Part shown: piece after piece, positions 33,227-40,801 of the stretch
Position numbering within the stretch: position 1 is the first letter of the stretch
How the letters are laid out: the number at the start of each line of letters is the position of its first letter
DNA from: JAABQG01 sp963726365
GTDB taxonomy: Bacteria; Pseudomonadota; Gammaproteobacteria; Burkholderiales; Burkholderiaceae_C
Assembly: GCA_963726365.1 (NCBI GenBank)
Contig: CAVSCI010000023.1
Span: 1 to 64,000 of the forward strand
Length of the DNA: 64,000 bases
Direction of reading: 5' to 3'
Position numbers and translations under genes: made by a program
Notes under the pieces: generated by a model
Databases searched by the model: none
Told to the model about the DNA's origin: nothing
Seen by the model: only the letters and a program-made list of their open reading frames with translations

Positions 33227-34170
33227 TGTTTCACCTCAAAACGGGCGACGTTTTCACGGGCTATTGCCGTCATGTCAAAGGGCTTGCCACCAATTTCCAC
33301 GGTGGTGGCATCCACCCGTCCGACCAGAACCGCCAGCGGGAAGACGCCCGTCGCTGTGGCCGACTCGCCGGCCTCCATCAACTTCCTCAGCACGATAGTG
33401 CCCCGGGCATCCGTAACCTGTATCCATGATGGTCCGGTTGTCCTGAACAGGATCGCGGTTTCGGACATTCGCGCTTGCTGACCCACCTCGGCTTTCATCG
33501 CACCCGCCGGCACATCGGTCGGTGACGGCGCGGACACGGGCAAGGACGGCAACTGAGGCACAACTACCCCTGAAGGCATGGCGCCCGAAGGATACGGGGA
33601 CGACGTGGCTGACTCTGGTGCACTCGGAACCTCGGGTGCTGCTTGCTTCACAGGCGCTGGCGAGGGCGTATCCGGCTTCTTTTCGTCCTCAACAGGGGCT
33701 GATCCCGGCTTCGGTGAAAGAGGCGGAGCCGAAGGCATGAGAACGAGGATCAAGGCACCCAGGAAAAGTGCAACTACCGCCAGCAGCAGAGGTCGGGACA
33801 GGTGGAACAGAGTAGCACCACCGGCATTGACCCCTGGTGCGCCACGAAACGGTGCATTGATCCCCGGATCCTCGGCCAGAAGCCTGGGTTTGACGAGTGG
33901 CAGCCTCCCCAGAACCTGCGCAGAATCCACTTTCAGCGTTCGGCAGATGCTTGCAGCCAGGGCGCGGGCAAAGACCGCATCAGGCAAGAGATCCCATCGA
34001 TCTGCCTCGATGGCTTCCAACTTCCAGACCGGAATCTTCAGTGTCGCGGCAAGGGTTTCCAGATGCATCCCGGCGGCTTCGCGTGCCCTGCGAAGGGTCA
34101 AACCTGCGCCATCCAGGGCATCGGCCCCGGGCTCAGACGTGCGCGCCACCGACACCGTGGGCTCAGTCAT
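33223..34170 (-). CDS. rodZ: RodZ-like helix-turn-helix membrane protein
   Basis: A 315-aa protein of the RodZ group, which links MreB to the elongation machinery. ATG 34170 (MTEPTVSVARTSEP) is used. The N-terminal HTH (LRRAREAAGMHLETLAATLK) is followed by a basic stretch, a single membrane helix (LLLAVVALFLGALILVL), a long Pro/Ala/Ser-rich periplasmic linker and a C-terminal DUF4115 beta domain (TTGPSWIQVTDARGTIVL). It overlaps pilF by 8 nt and ispG by 4 nt. Confidence 0.92.
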   Translation of the reverse strand: MTEPTVSVARTSEPGADALDGAGLTLRRAREAAGMHLETLAATLKIPVWKLEAIEADRWDLLPDAVFARALAASICRTLKVDSAQVLGRLPLVKPRLLAEDPGINAPFRGAPGVNAGGATLFHLSRPLLLAVVALFLGALILVLMPSAPPLSPKPGSAPVEDEKKPDTPSPAPVKQAAPEVPSAPESATSSPYPSGAMPSGVVVPQLPSLPVSAPSPTDVPAGAMKAEVGQQARMSETAILFRTTGPSWIQVTDARGTIVLRKLMEAGESATATGVFPLAVLVGRVDATTVEIGGKPFDMTAIARENVARFEVKQ

Positions 34171-35041
34171 CAAATGCTCCACGTTCGTAGGCAATCGCCT
34201 CCTTCGTCTGAGGAAATCGCCGCTTCAGTTGACTGGCCAATTGCAATTCGGCGTCAGGATTCTTTAGCCGGCGTTCTATACGGATGCCAAGCCAGAGCGA
34301 CTCTGCGTTCGCCTGTTCGCTGTTGTTGATCCTGCGTATGTAAAACTGCGCCCGGGTGACATCACCACGCAGATAGAGCAGCAAGGCCAGGTTATAGCCC
34401 GTGACCGGGTTTGCCGCATCCAGTTCGTAGGCCTTGGCAAGGGTGCGCTCGGCATCTTCGCGCCGACCATCCCTTGCTTCACAAAGACCTTGCGCCAGCA
34501 AGGTCTTTGCTCGATCCAGATACATCGGATTGGCAAGCGCCTGGGAGAGGACCCTGAGTGATTCCGGGTAGCGGCCTCGCTGGCAAAGAAACCATCCGTA
34601 GTTGTGCAGAGCGCTGGAATCCTGGGGACTGAGCGCAAGGGCCCGCCGAAAGCTCTCCTCGGCGAGCCTGTTGTCATTCAGTCGCATGTAGATCAACCCA
34701 CGCAAGTTGTAGGCGTTGGCAAAGTTCGGGTCAAGATTCAGCACCTGCTTGAGCTCATCGAGAGCTACCGTAGTCTGCCCCAGTTCAAAATAATTGACTG
34801 CCAGCTCGAACCTGAGCCGGGCACGTTTTTGAACGTCGGTCTCGTCAGATGCCGTCACGATTTCAGCGCCGCCGCCCGCTTGCCTGGCTGAAGCGGAGAC
34901 TGCGGCAGCCGTCCCATCGGGCGACACCGGCGTACTGGAAGACGCACAACCGAACAAGCCGAGCACAAGCACCATGCTGCTCGCAGCAGAGGTGAACCGC
35001 AAACCGCTGTTGATACGCTCAACTTTCAATCTGTTCATCAC
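34163..35041 (-). CDS. pilF: Type IV pilus biogenesis lipoprotein PilF/PilW
   Basis: A TPR lipoprotein (292 aa) needed for PilQ secretin assembly. The signal peptide ends in LGLFGCASS. TPR units are clear: RFELAVNYFELGQTTVALDE, ANAYNLRGLIYMRLNDNRLA, SALHNYGWFLCQRGRYPESL and VTGYNLALLLYLRGDVTRAQ. It stands between rlmN and rodZ, the usual proteobacterial position. Other pilus genes are not in the window. Confidence 0.93.
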   Translation of the reverse strand: MMNRLKVERINSGLRFTSAASSMVLVLGLFGCASSSTPVSPDGTAAAVSASARQAGGGAEIVTASDETDVQKRARLRFELAVNYFELGQTTVALDELKQVLNLDPNFANAYNLRGLIYMRLNDNRLAEESFRRALALSPQDSSALHNYGWFLCQRGRYPESLRVLSQALANPMYLDRAKTLLAQGLCEARDGRREDAERTLAKAYELDAANPVTGYNLALLLYLRGDVTRAQFYIRRINNSEQANAESLWLGIRIERRLKNPDAELQLASQLKRRFPQTKEAIAYERGAFDD

Positions 35042-35063
35042 GTGTATGTCCCCGTTAATCGAA

Positions 35064-36194
35064 CTAGCGCTGTTGGACCGGCTGCATCATGAAGGTCCGT
35101 TGTTGTGCCATGCGCTCATCCACACGGGTGCGGTCCTGAATATCACCGGCCAGTTGCCCGCATGCCGCATCGATGTCATCGCCGCGCGTCTTCCGGACTG
35201 TGGTCACGATACCAGCATCACCGAGAATCCCGGCAAACGCCGCGACGACCGGCGCAGGAGAGCGCAACAGGCCGGATGCCGGAAACGGATTGAACGGTAT
35301 CAGGTTGACTTTGCAACGCAGTCCCTTGCTCTTCGCACTCCCCCGGACAAGCTCGATCAGTTGCCGGGCATGTTCGGGTTGATCATTTACACCCTGCAGC
35401 ATGCAGTATTCAAGTGTGATGAAGTCGCGCGGCGCACGTGTGAGGTAACGCGCACAGGCTTCAAGCAACTCTGCAATTGGATACTTGCGGTTCAACGGAA
35501 CCAGGCTGTCGCGCAAGGGGTCATTGGGCGCATGCAGCGAAACAGCGAGTGCGACGGGACAATCCACGGCGAGCCGATCAATCATTGGAACCACGCCCGA
35601 CGTCGACACGGTAACCCTGCGTCGCGAAAGGCCGTAGCCATGGTCATCGAGCATGACGCGTAATGCAGGCAGCAATGCCGAATAGTTTTGCAGTGGCTCT
35701 CCCATGCCCATCATGACGACATTCGAGATGACGCGACTCTGGGTCGCCAGACGCTGGCGAAGAAAGTGTTCGGCGAACCAGAGTTGAGCGACAATTTCAC
35801 CAGTGGTCAGGTTCCTGCTGAAACCTTGGTGCCCCGTCGAGCAGAAACGGCATCCGACCGCACAACCCGCCTGCGAAGACACGCAGAGCGTTCCACGATC
35901 ATCCTCGGGGATGAATACGGACTCAACGGCATTGCCGCCTCCCACATCAAAAAGCCACTTGATGGTGCCGTCGACCGACTCGTGCTGACTGATCACGCGC
36001 ATGCCCGCGATGTGCGCCCGAGACTTGAGCTTTTCGCGCAAGGACCTTGCCAGATCGCTCATCTGTTCAAAATCCGAAGCGCCTCTTTGATGAATCCAAC
36101 GGAAAAGCTGGGTCGCCCGGTATTGTTTTTCACCGAGTTGGTCACAAAAGCCGGCCAGCCCCTCCAGGTCGAATTCAAGGAGGTTGACCGTCAT
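35064..36194 (-). CDS. rlmN: 23S rRNA/tRNA adenine-C2 methyltransferase RlmN
   Basis: A radical-SAM enzyme (376 aa) that methylates A2503 of 23S rRNA and A37 of some tRNAs. The cluster-binding CAVGCRFCSTGHQGFSRNLT (CxxxCxxC) is present, with VVMMGMGEPLQNYSALLPAL and VSLHAPNDPLRDSLVPLNRK. ITLEYCMLQGVNDQPEHARQ precedes the C-terminal cysteine region (DIDAACGQLAGD) that holds the methyl-carrying Cys. It lies 20 nt downstream of ndk. Confidence 0.97.
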   Translation of the reverse strand: MTVNLLEFDLEGLAGFCDQLGEKQYRATQLFRWIHQRGASDFEQMSDLARSLREKLKSRAHIAGMRVISQHESVDGTIKWLFDVGGGNAVESVFIPEDDRGTLCVSSQAGCAVGCRFCSTGHQGFSRNLTTGEIVAQLWFAEHFLRQRLATQSRVISNVVMMGMGEPLQNYSALLPALRVMLDDHGYGLSRRRVTVSTSGVVPMIDRLAVDCPVALAVSLHAPNDPLRDSLVPLNRKYPIAELLEACARYLTRAPRDFITLEYCMLQGVNDQPEHARQLIELVRGSAKSKGLRCKVNLIPFNPFPASGLLRSPAPVVAAFAGILGDAGIVTTVRKTRGDDIDAACGQLAGDIQDRTRVDERMAQQRTFMMQPVQQR

Positions 36195-36213
36195 GGCCTG
36201 GCCCGTCGGGGTG

Positions 36214-36639
36214 TCAACGCGAATAAACGTTCATGCCGGGGAAAAAGAAACCAATTTCCACGGCGGCCGTCTCGGCAGCGTCTGAGCCATGCACGGCGTT
36301 GGCATCAATGCTGTCGGCAAAATCGGCACGAATGGTGCCGGGAGCAGCCTTCTTTGGATCCGTTGCCCCCATCAAGTCGCGATTTTTCAGGATCGCGTTC
36401 TCCCCTTCCAGCGCCTGGATCATGACCGGACCTGAAACCATGAAGTCAACAAGGTCCTTGAAGAAGGGGCGTGACTTGTGCACCGAATAAAAGGCTTCTG
36501 CCTCACCACGCGAAAGATGCGCCATTTTGGCAGCGACAATTTTCAGTCCGGCCGCCTCGAAGCGGGCGTAGATCTGGCCAATGACGTTCTTGGCGACGGC
36601 GTCGGGCTTGATGATGGAAAGAGTACGTTCGATTGCCAT
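36214..36639 (-). CDS. ndk: Nucleoside diphosphate kinase
   Basis: Ndk (141 aa) balances nucleoside triphosphates by phosphate transfer through a histidine. It begins MAIERTLSIIKPDAVAKNVI and the active-site His is in DANAVHGSDAAETA. KMAHLSRGEAEAFYSVHKSR and GPVMIQALEGENAI are family blocks. The length is normal. The 134-nt gap upstream, after rluB, probably carries a promoter, but I see only weak -10 candidates (TAAAAT near 36695). Confidence 0.98.
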   Translation of the reverse strand: MAIERTLSIIKPDAVAKNVIGQIYARFEAAGLKIVAAKMAHLSRGEAEAFYSVHKSRPFFKDLVDFMVSGPVMIQALEGENAILKNRDLMGATDPKKAAPGTIRADFADSIDANAVHGSDAAETAAVEIGFFFPGMNVYSR

Positions 36640-36773
36640 GATTGATAGTCCTGATAAGGTGTTTGAGTTTTCGCCGCTTGAGCAAAGCCTGCAATTTTAC
36701 TCTGTGTCGGGAATCTCATCGAATCGATCAATTGACTTTCGCTGGTCGGTGCAGAGTCATTTGACCCTGCGGT

Positions 36774-38150
36774 TCACCGCCCTCGCCCTCCACCACGGCG
36801 ACCGCCATTGCGCGCGCCTCCACCGATGGCGCCACCCCGGCGTTGTCCCGCCCCGGGGCCCTGCCCTTGCCGCTGACGAGTGAAGCTGTCGACACCGATA
36901 TAGCCCACCGACGTCTTCAAGGGATCGGGCTGCGCGCCGCCGTCCCTTTGGTCGCCACGCGGCTTACGCCGCGGGTCAGCGACCGGGCTGGGAATTTGAC
37001 CTCCTCGGTCAGCCTTGCGTGACCCAGTGCCCGGCCCCCTTGACCCCTCACCGCGCCCGCCAGACCGCCGGCTGCGTGCGTTCTGGCCTGTCGGACTCTC
37101 GGCAGGTCCGCTGTTTCGCCGCGCATTCGGGTCGCCGGGCTCTCGCCCCTTTTCGCCTCCCGCTGCCTGGACGAGCGCGCGGATGTCCCGTTCTTCGAGT
37201 TCCATCCAGGCACCGCGCTTGAGGCCCCGGGGCAGCACCATTGCACCGTAGCGAATGCGGATCAGGCGACTGACGGCATGACCTACGGCTTCAAGCATCC
37301 GACGGACTTCGCGGTTGCGACCCTCGGAGATGGTCACCCTGTACCAGCAGTTGGAGCCCTCCCCGCCGCCGTCTTCTATGGAGCCAAAGCGAGCCAGTCC
37401 GTCATCGAGCTTCACGCCGTCGAGCAGGCGCTGCTTCTCCTCGTTGCTCAAGGCCCCCAATACGCGCACCGCGTACTCCCGTTCCAGCCCGAAGCGCGGA
37501 TGCATCAACTTGTTTGCCAACTCGCCAGAACTGGTGAAAAGCAAAAGCCCCTCGGTATTCAAGTCCAGCCGTCCTACAGACTGCCATTTGCCCTGAAAAA
37601 GCCGCGGCAGTTTCCGAAAAACAGTCGGGCGGTTTTGAGGGTCGTCGTTTGTAACCACCTCCCCGACAGGCTTGTGGTACGCGATCACGCGCGCCGGTGG
37701 TGGGTCAATACGTACCCTGATGGGCTTGCCGTTAACCTTGACCTGGTCACCAAATTGCACCCGCTGACCGATATGCGCGGGTTCGTTGTTGACCGAGATG
37801 CGCCCTTCCATGATGAGTTGCTCCATCTCAAGGCGCGAACCCAACCCTGCTTGCGCAAGGACCTTGTGTAGCTTGGGCGTCTCAGCCAGCGGCACCAGCA
37901 CCCGCTTGGGAGGCTCGATCGCTTCAGGACACTCATCCGCGTCGTATTGGCCGGAAACGACGTCGGCAAAACGAATAGCGGGTAAATCAGGAGGAGATGC
38001 CTGGCTCAACGGTCGAGCCTGCGGTGAATCAGCCTGGACCACCTCAATATCTATAGCATTGGTAGTTTGAAAGGCGCCGGGCATCGCGTCAACTCCCGAA
38101 ATATCTTCGTCATCTTGAGGTGTCGATGGATCAGTATTTTGATGGTTCAT
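36774..38150 (-). CDS. rluB: 23S rRNA pseudouridine synthase RluB-like, with long tails
   Basis: A RsuA-family pseudouridine synthase (458 aa). ATG 38150 (MNHQNTDPSTPQDD) is used, overlapping the scpB end. An acidic N-terminal extension precedes the S4 domain (LEMEQLIMEGRISVNNEPAH) and catalytic GRLDLNTEGLLLFTSSGELA with the active Asp. From about residue 330 the tail is Gly/Arg rich (SRRSGGRGEGSRGPGTGSR, ending GGARNGGRRGGGRGR), an RNA-binding disordered region. The N-terminal extension contains PGAFQTTNAID, encoded by a likely copy of the dispersed element. Confidence 0.92.
   Translation of the reverse strand: MNHQNTDPSTPQDDEDISGVDAMPGAFQTTNAIDIEVVQADSPQARPLSQASPPDLPAIRFADVVSGQYDADECPEAIEPPKRVLVPLAETPKLHKVLAQAGLGSRLEMEQLIMEGRISVNNEPAHIGQRVQFGDQVKVNGKPIRVRIDPPPARVIAYHKPVGEVVTNDDPQNRPTVFRKLPRLFQGKWQSVGRLDLNTEGLLLFTSSGELANKLMHPRFGLEREYAVRVLGALSNEEKQRLLDGVKLDDGLARFGSIEDGGGEGSNCWYRVTISEGRNREVRRMLEAVGHAVSRLIRIRYGAMVLPRGLKRGAWMELEERDIRALVQAAGGEKGREPGDPNARRNSGPAESPTGQNARSRRSGGRGEGSRGPGTGSRKADRGGQIPSPVADPRRKPRGDQRDGGAQPDPLKTSVGYIGVDSFTRQRQGQGPGAGQRRGGAIGGGARNGGRRGGGRGR
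38049..38096 (+). repeat. Dispersed ATAGC-17-CGC(T/C)GG element, copy 6 (inside rluB)
   Basis: ATAGC at 38053-38057, 17 nt, then CGCCGG at 38075-38080 (one mismatch to CGCTGG). On the minus strand in the rluB frame it encodes PGAFQTTNAID, with Pro and Ala-Ile in the same relative places as the copies at 57758 and 63771. It lies in the non-conserved N-terminal extension of RluB. It is weaker than the other five. Confidence 0.5.
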
Positions 38151-38814
38151 TTTGAGTACCCTCCGGGGTCGAGACTGCCTCACTGATGGAAGGCTGCCGA
38201 GTTCCTTCGATGGGCTCGGGCTCGGGCTCATTGCCAATGGACAGCGCCGGCTGCCTATCCTCAATTCCTTCGTGAAGGGCTTGGAGCACGTGCGCCTCGC
38301 CCGCAGAACTGTCCAGAGTGGGCAGTTGATCCAGGGACTCTATCCCTAGATCATCCAGAAACTGCCGGGTCGTCGCGAACAACGCCGGGCGGCCCGCCGC
38401 CTCGCGATGACCGATAACCTCGACCCAGCCACGGTCTTCAAGCTGTTTGATGATGAGCGAATTGATCATCACACCCCGAATCTCTTCCATGTCGCCACGG
38501 GTCACCGGTTGCCGATAGGCGATGATCGCCAACGTTTCAAGCGTGGCTCGCGTGTATTTTGGCGGTTTCTCCGGATGCAATCGATCCAGAAACTCACGCA
38601 TTTCGGGCCGGCTCTGAAACCGCCATCCCGACGCGACACACATCAACTCGACGCCGCGCTGGGACCACTCCGCCTGCAATTCACGCAAAAGCAACTTGAT
38701 GCTGTCGGCGTTGAGCGCATCATCGAAAAGGGTACGAAGCTCGCGCACGGGCACCGGTTGCTGGGAGCAAATCAAGGCGGTTTCGAGGACACGCTTGGCA
38801 TCCGCCGTATTCAT
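38131..38814 (-). CDS. scpB: Segregation and condensation protein ScpB
   Basis: ScpB (227 aa) is the winged-helix partner of ScpA and SMC in chromosome condensation. The two WH domains are seen in RVLETALICSQQPVPVRELR and RATLETLAIIAYRQPVTRGD, the latter the family signature. A C-terminal acidic tail of low conservation ends EGTQNEPSKY and overlaps the rluB start by 20 nt. ScpA is not in the window. Confidence 0.95.
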   Translation of the reverse strand: MNTADAKRVLETALICSQQPVPVRELRTLFDDALNADSIKLLLRELQAEWSQRGVELMCVASGWRFQSRPEMREFLDRLHPEKPPKYTRATLETLAIIAYRQPVTRGDMEEIRGVMINSLIIKQLEDRGWVEVIGHREAAGRPALFATTRQFLDDLGIESLDQLPTLDSSAGEAHVLQALHEGIEDRQPALSIGNEPEPEPIEGTRQPSISEAVSTPEGTQNEPSKY

Positions 38815-38957
38815 TTTTCGTAATTCCGGAGGAAAGGCGCTTCGAGCGCAATTTCAGAAACAATCCAGTCCGCGGAGACCGTGCGACAGGAGATATTGCA
38901 GAGGGAGCCCGAGCAACTGTGGGTCAAATCAAGGCAAAGTAGCAGGCATGGACGCGG

Positions 38958-39980
38958 CTACGCGCCATTGTAGCTGAGCTTGAGTTCATCCATGGCGACT
39001 AGCATGTCCTCGGGTGGCGGCGCAGTGAACTCCAGCTGCTGCGATGTCACCGGGTGCTCAAACCCCAAGCGGTACGCGTGCAGAGCCTGTCTGGAAATTC
39101 CGGCAAGCGGCGCGCCTCCGTAGAGGACGTCCCCCAGCAAAGAGTGCCCCAGGGTCGCCATGTGTACGCGAATCTGGTGGGTTCGCCCGGTCTGCAGGGT
39201 GCACTCCACAAGGCAGCAGTTTTCACTGTTCTTCAACAGGCGAATGATCGTCGATGCCGCCTTTCCACCGTTTAAAGTCAAGTCGACCACAGCCATTCGC
39301 AGCCGGTTGCGCGGGTCACGCCCTACCGGCGCTTCCACTTTTCTAAGTGCTGGCCCCGACCATCTTCGATGTCCCAGCGCAAGGTACTGGCGACTGACTT
39401 CCCGGGCAGCGATCCGCTGGACAAGCGCGTCCATCGCCTGCCGCGACCGGGCCACGACCATCAAGCCACTAGTGTCTTTGTCCAGCCGGTGGACGATGCC
39501 CGCGCGCGGCAGCAAACTGGCACCTGAATCTCGGGACAGAAGTCCATTGAGAAGTGTGCCGGACCAATTGCCCGGCGCTGGATGGACGACCAGGCCTGCT
39601 GGCTTATTGATCACCATCAGGTGCGCATCTTCGTACACGACATCCAAGGTCATGGGCTCCGGTTTGAAGGCCTGCGTCTGCGGTGTCGGTCGCAGCTCCA
39701 CGACAATCTGATCGCCCGCCCGAAGGCGCGTCGAAGATTTGGCGGTCCTTGCCGCATTGACAGTAACGAACCCGGCCTCAATCAGCTGCTGCAGGTAGCT
39801 GCGGGAAAACTCCGGGATCAATTCGGCGAGGGCACGGTCCAGCCGTTGCGCATGATGCCTGTCAGGCACAGTCAGCCCGCGCAACTCGTGATCTGGCCCG
39901 ACCTCCTGCGAGTCGTCATCGCTCTGATCTTCAGGAGCGACCTGAAGGTCGCTCGATATAATGGTTTTGCCTTGTTTCAA
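38958..39980 (-). CDS. rluD: 23S rRNA pseudouridine synthase RluD
   Basis: RluD makes pseudouridines 1911, 1915 and 1917 in helix 69. The S4 domain (YLQQLIEAGFVTVNAARTA) and catalytic motif GIVHRLDKDTSGLMVVARSR are present, as is HQIRVHMATLGHSLLGDVLYG. No ATG lies near the expected N-terminus. TTG 39980 (LKQGKTIISSD) is the best available start, giving about 340 aa; a shorter form is possible. It is divergent from bamD, with start regions only about 15 nt apart. Confidence 0.93.
   Translation of the reverse strand: MKQGKTIISSDLQVAPEDQSDDDSQEVGPDHELRGLTVPDRHHAQRLDRALAELIPEFSRSYLQQLIEAGFVTVNAARTAKSSTRLRAGDQIVVELRPTPQTQAFKPEPMTLDVVYEDAHLMVINKPAGLVVHPAPGNWSGTLLNGLLSRDSGASLLPRAGIVHRLDKDTSGLMVVARSRQAMDALVQRIAAREVSRQYLALGHRRWSGPALRKVEAPVGRDPRNRLRMAVVDLTLNGGKAASTIIRLLKNSENCCLVECTLQTGRTHQIRVHMATLGHSLLGDVLYGGAPLAGISRQALHAYRLGFEHPVTSQQLEFTAPPPEDMLVAMDELKLSYNGA
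39936..39962 (+). promoter_or_regulatory. bamD promoter candidate: perfect -10 next to a hairpin
   Basis: TATAAT at 39957-39962 is a perfect sigma-70 -10, about 32 nt before the bamD ATG. Just upstream, AGCGACC-TGAA-GGTCGCT at 39936-39953 is a 7-bp inverted repeat in the spacer/-35 zone, with no clear TTGACA. The dyad could be an operator for an activator or repressor. It also lies inside the 5' end of rluD. Confidence 0.5.
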
Positions 39981-39994
39981 GAAAGTTGTAACTG

Positions 39995-40801
39995 ATGCTT
40001 CGTGCCAAATTATCGGTTGTTCCGGCGTGGGTGACAGTCGCCCTGATTGTCCTGTTCCCGGGCTGCTCCACGACGACAGTTGACAATACGGCTGGCTGGA
40101 GCCCGAACAAGATCTACGCCGAGGCAAGCGACGAAATCAGCTCAGGTGCATACGACAAGGCCATTCCGCTGCTTGAAAAACTGGAGGGTCGTGCCGCTGG
40201 CACCCCGCTGGCACAACAGGCTCAACTTGACAAAGCCTATGCTTACTTCAAGAACGGCGAAAAGGCGCAAGCGATCACCACCCTTGACCGGTTCATGAAG
40301 TTGCATCCGGCGAGCCCCGCCTTGGACTACGCAATGTATCTGAAGGGAATTGTCAACTTCAACGACAACTTGGGATTCCTTTCATCCCTTACGCAGCAAG
40401 ACCTGTCGGAGCGGGATCAGAAGGCCGCCAAGGAGTCCTTTGAAGCCTTCAAGGAACTGGTGACCCGTTTTCCCGACTCCAAGTACGCACCTGATGCCCG
40501 CCAGCGTATGACCTACATCGTTAACTCGCTGGCGCAGTACGAAGTCCATGTCGCCCGTTTCTACTACTCGCGGGGTGCCTATGTTGCAGCAATCAACCGT
40601 GCACAGATTGCGCTCGCAGAATACAGCAACGTCCCTGCAGTCGAGGAAGCGCTCGCCATCATCGTGAATTCCTACAACGCATTGGGCATGGTGCAACTCC
40701 GTGATGACGCGCGGCGCGTGCTCGAGAAGAATTATCCGAGTAGTGAGTATTTGACTCAGGGCTTCAAGTCGGTATCGAGGCCGTGGTGGAAGCTCTGGTG
40801 A
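39995..40801 (+). CDS. bamD: Outer-membrane assembly lipoprotein BamD
   Basis: BamD/YfiO/ComL (268 aa) is an essential TPR lipoprotein of the Bam complex. The signal peptide ends LFPGCSTTT with the lipidated Cys. TPR helices follow: YAEASDEISSGAYDKAIPLL, AYAYFKNGEKAQAITTLDRF and YYSRGAYVAAINRAQIALAE. The FNDNLGFLSSLTQQDLSERD segment is typical of the betaproteobacterial form. It is convergent with the DinG-type helicase gene, and the two coding regions overlap by 38 nt at their 3' ends. Confidence 0.96.
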   Translation: MLRAKLSVVPAWVTVALIVLFPGCSTTTVDNTAGWSPNKIYAEASDEISSGAYDKAIPLLEKLEGRAAGTPLAQQAQLDKAYAYFKNGEKAQAITTLDRFMKLHPASPALDYAMYLKGIVNFNDNLGFLSSLTQQDLSERDQKAAKESFEAFKELVTRFPDSKYAPDARQRMTYIVNSLAQYEVHVARFYYSRGAYVAAINRAQIALAEYSNVPAVEEALAIIVNSYNALGMVQLRDDARRVLEKNYPSSEYLTQGFKSVSRPWWKLW

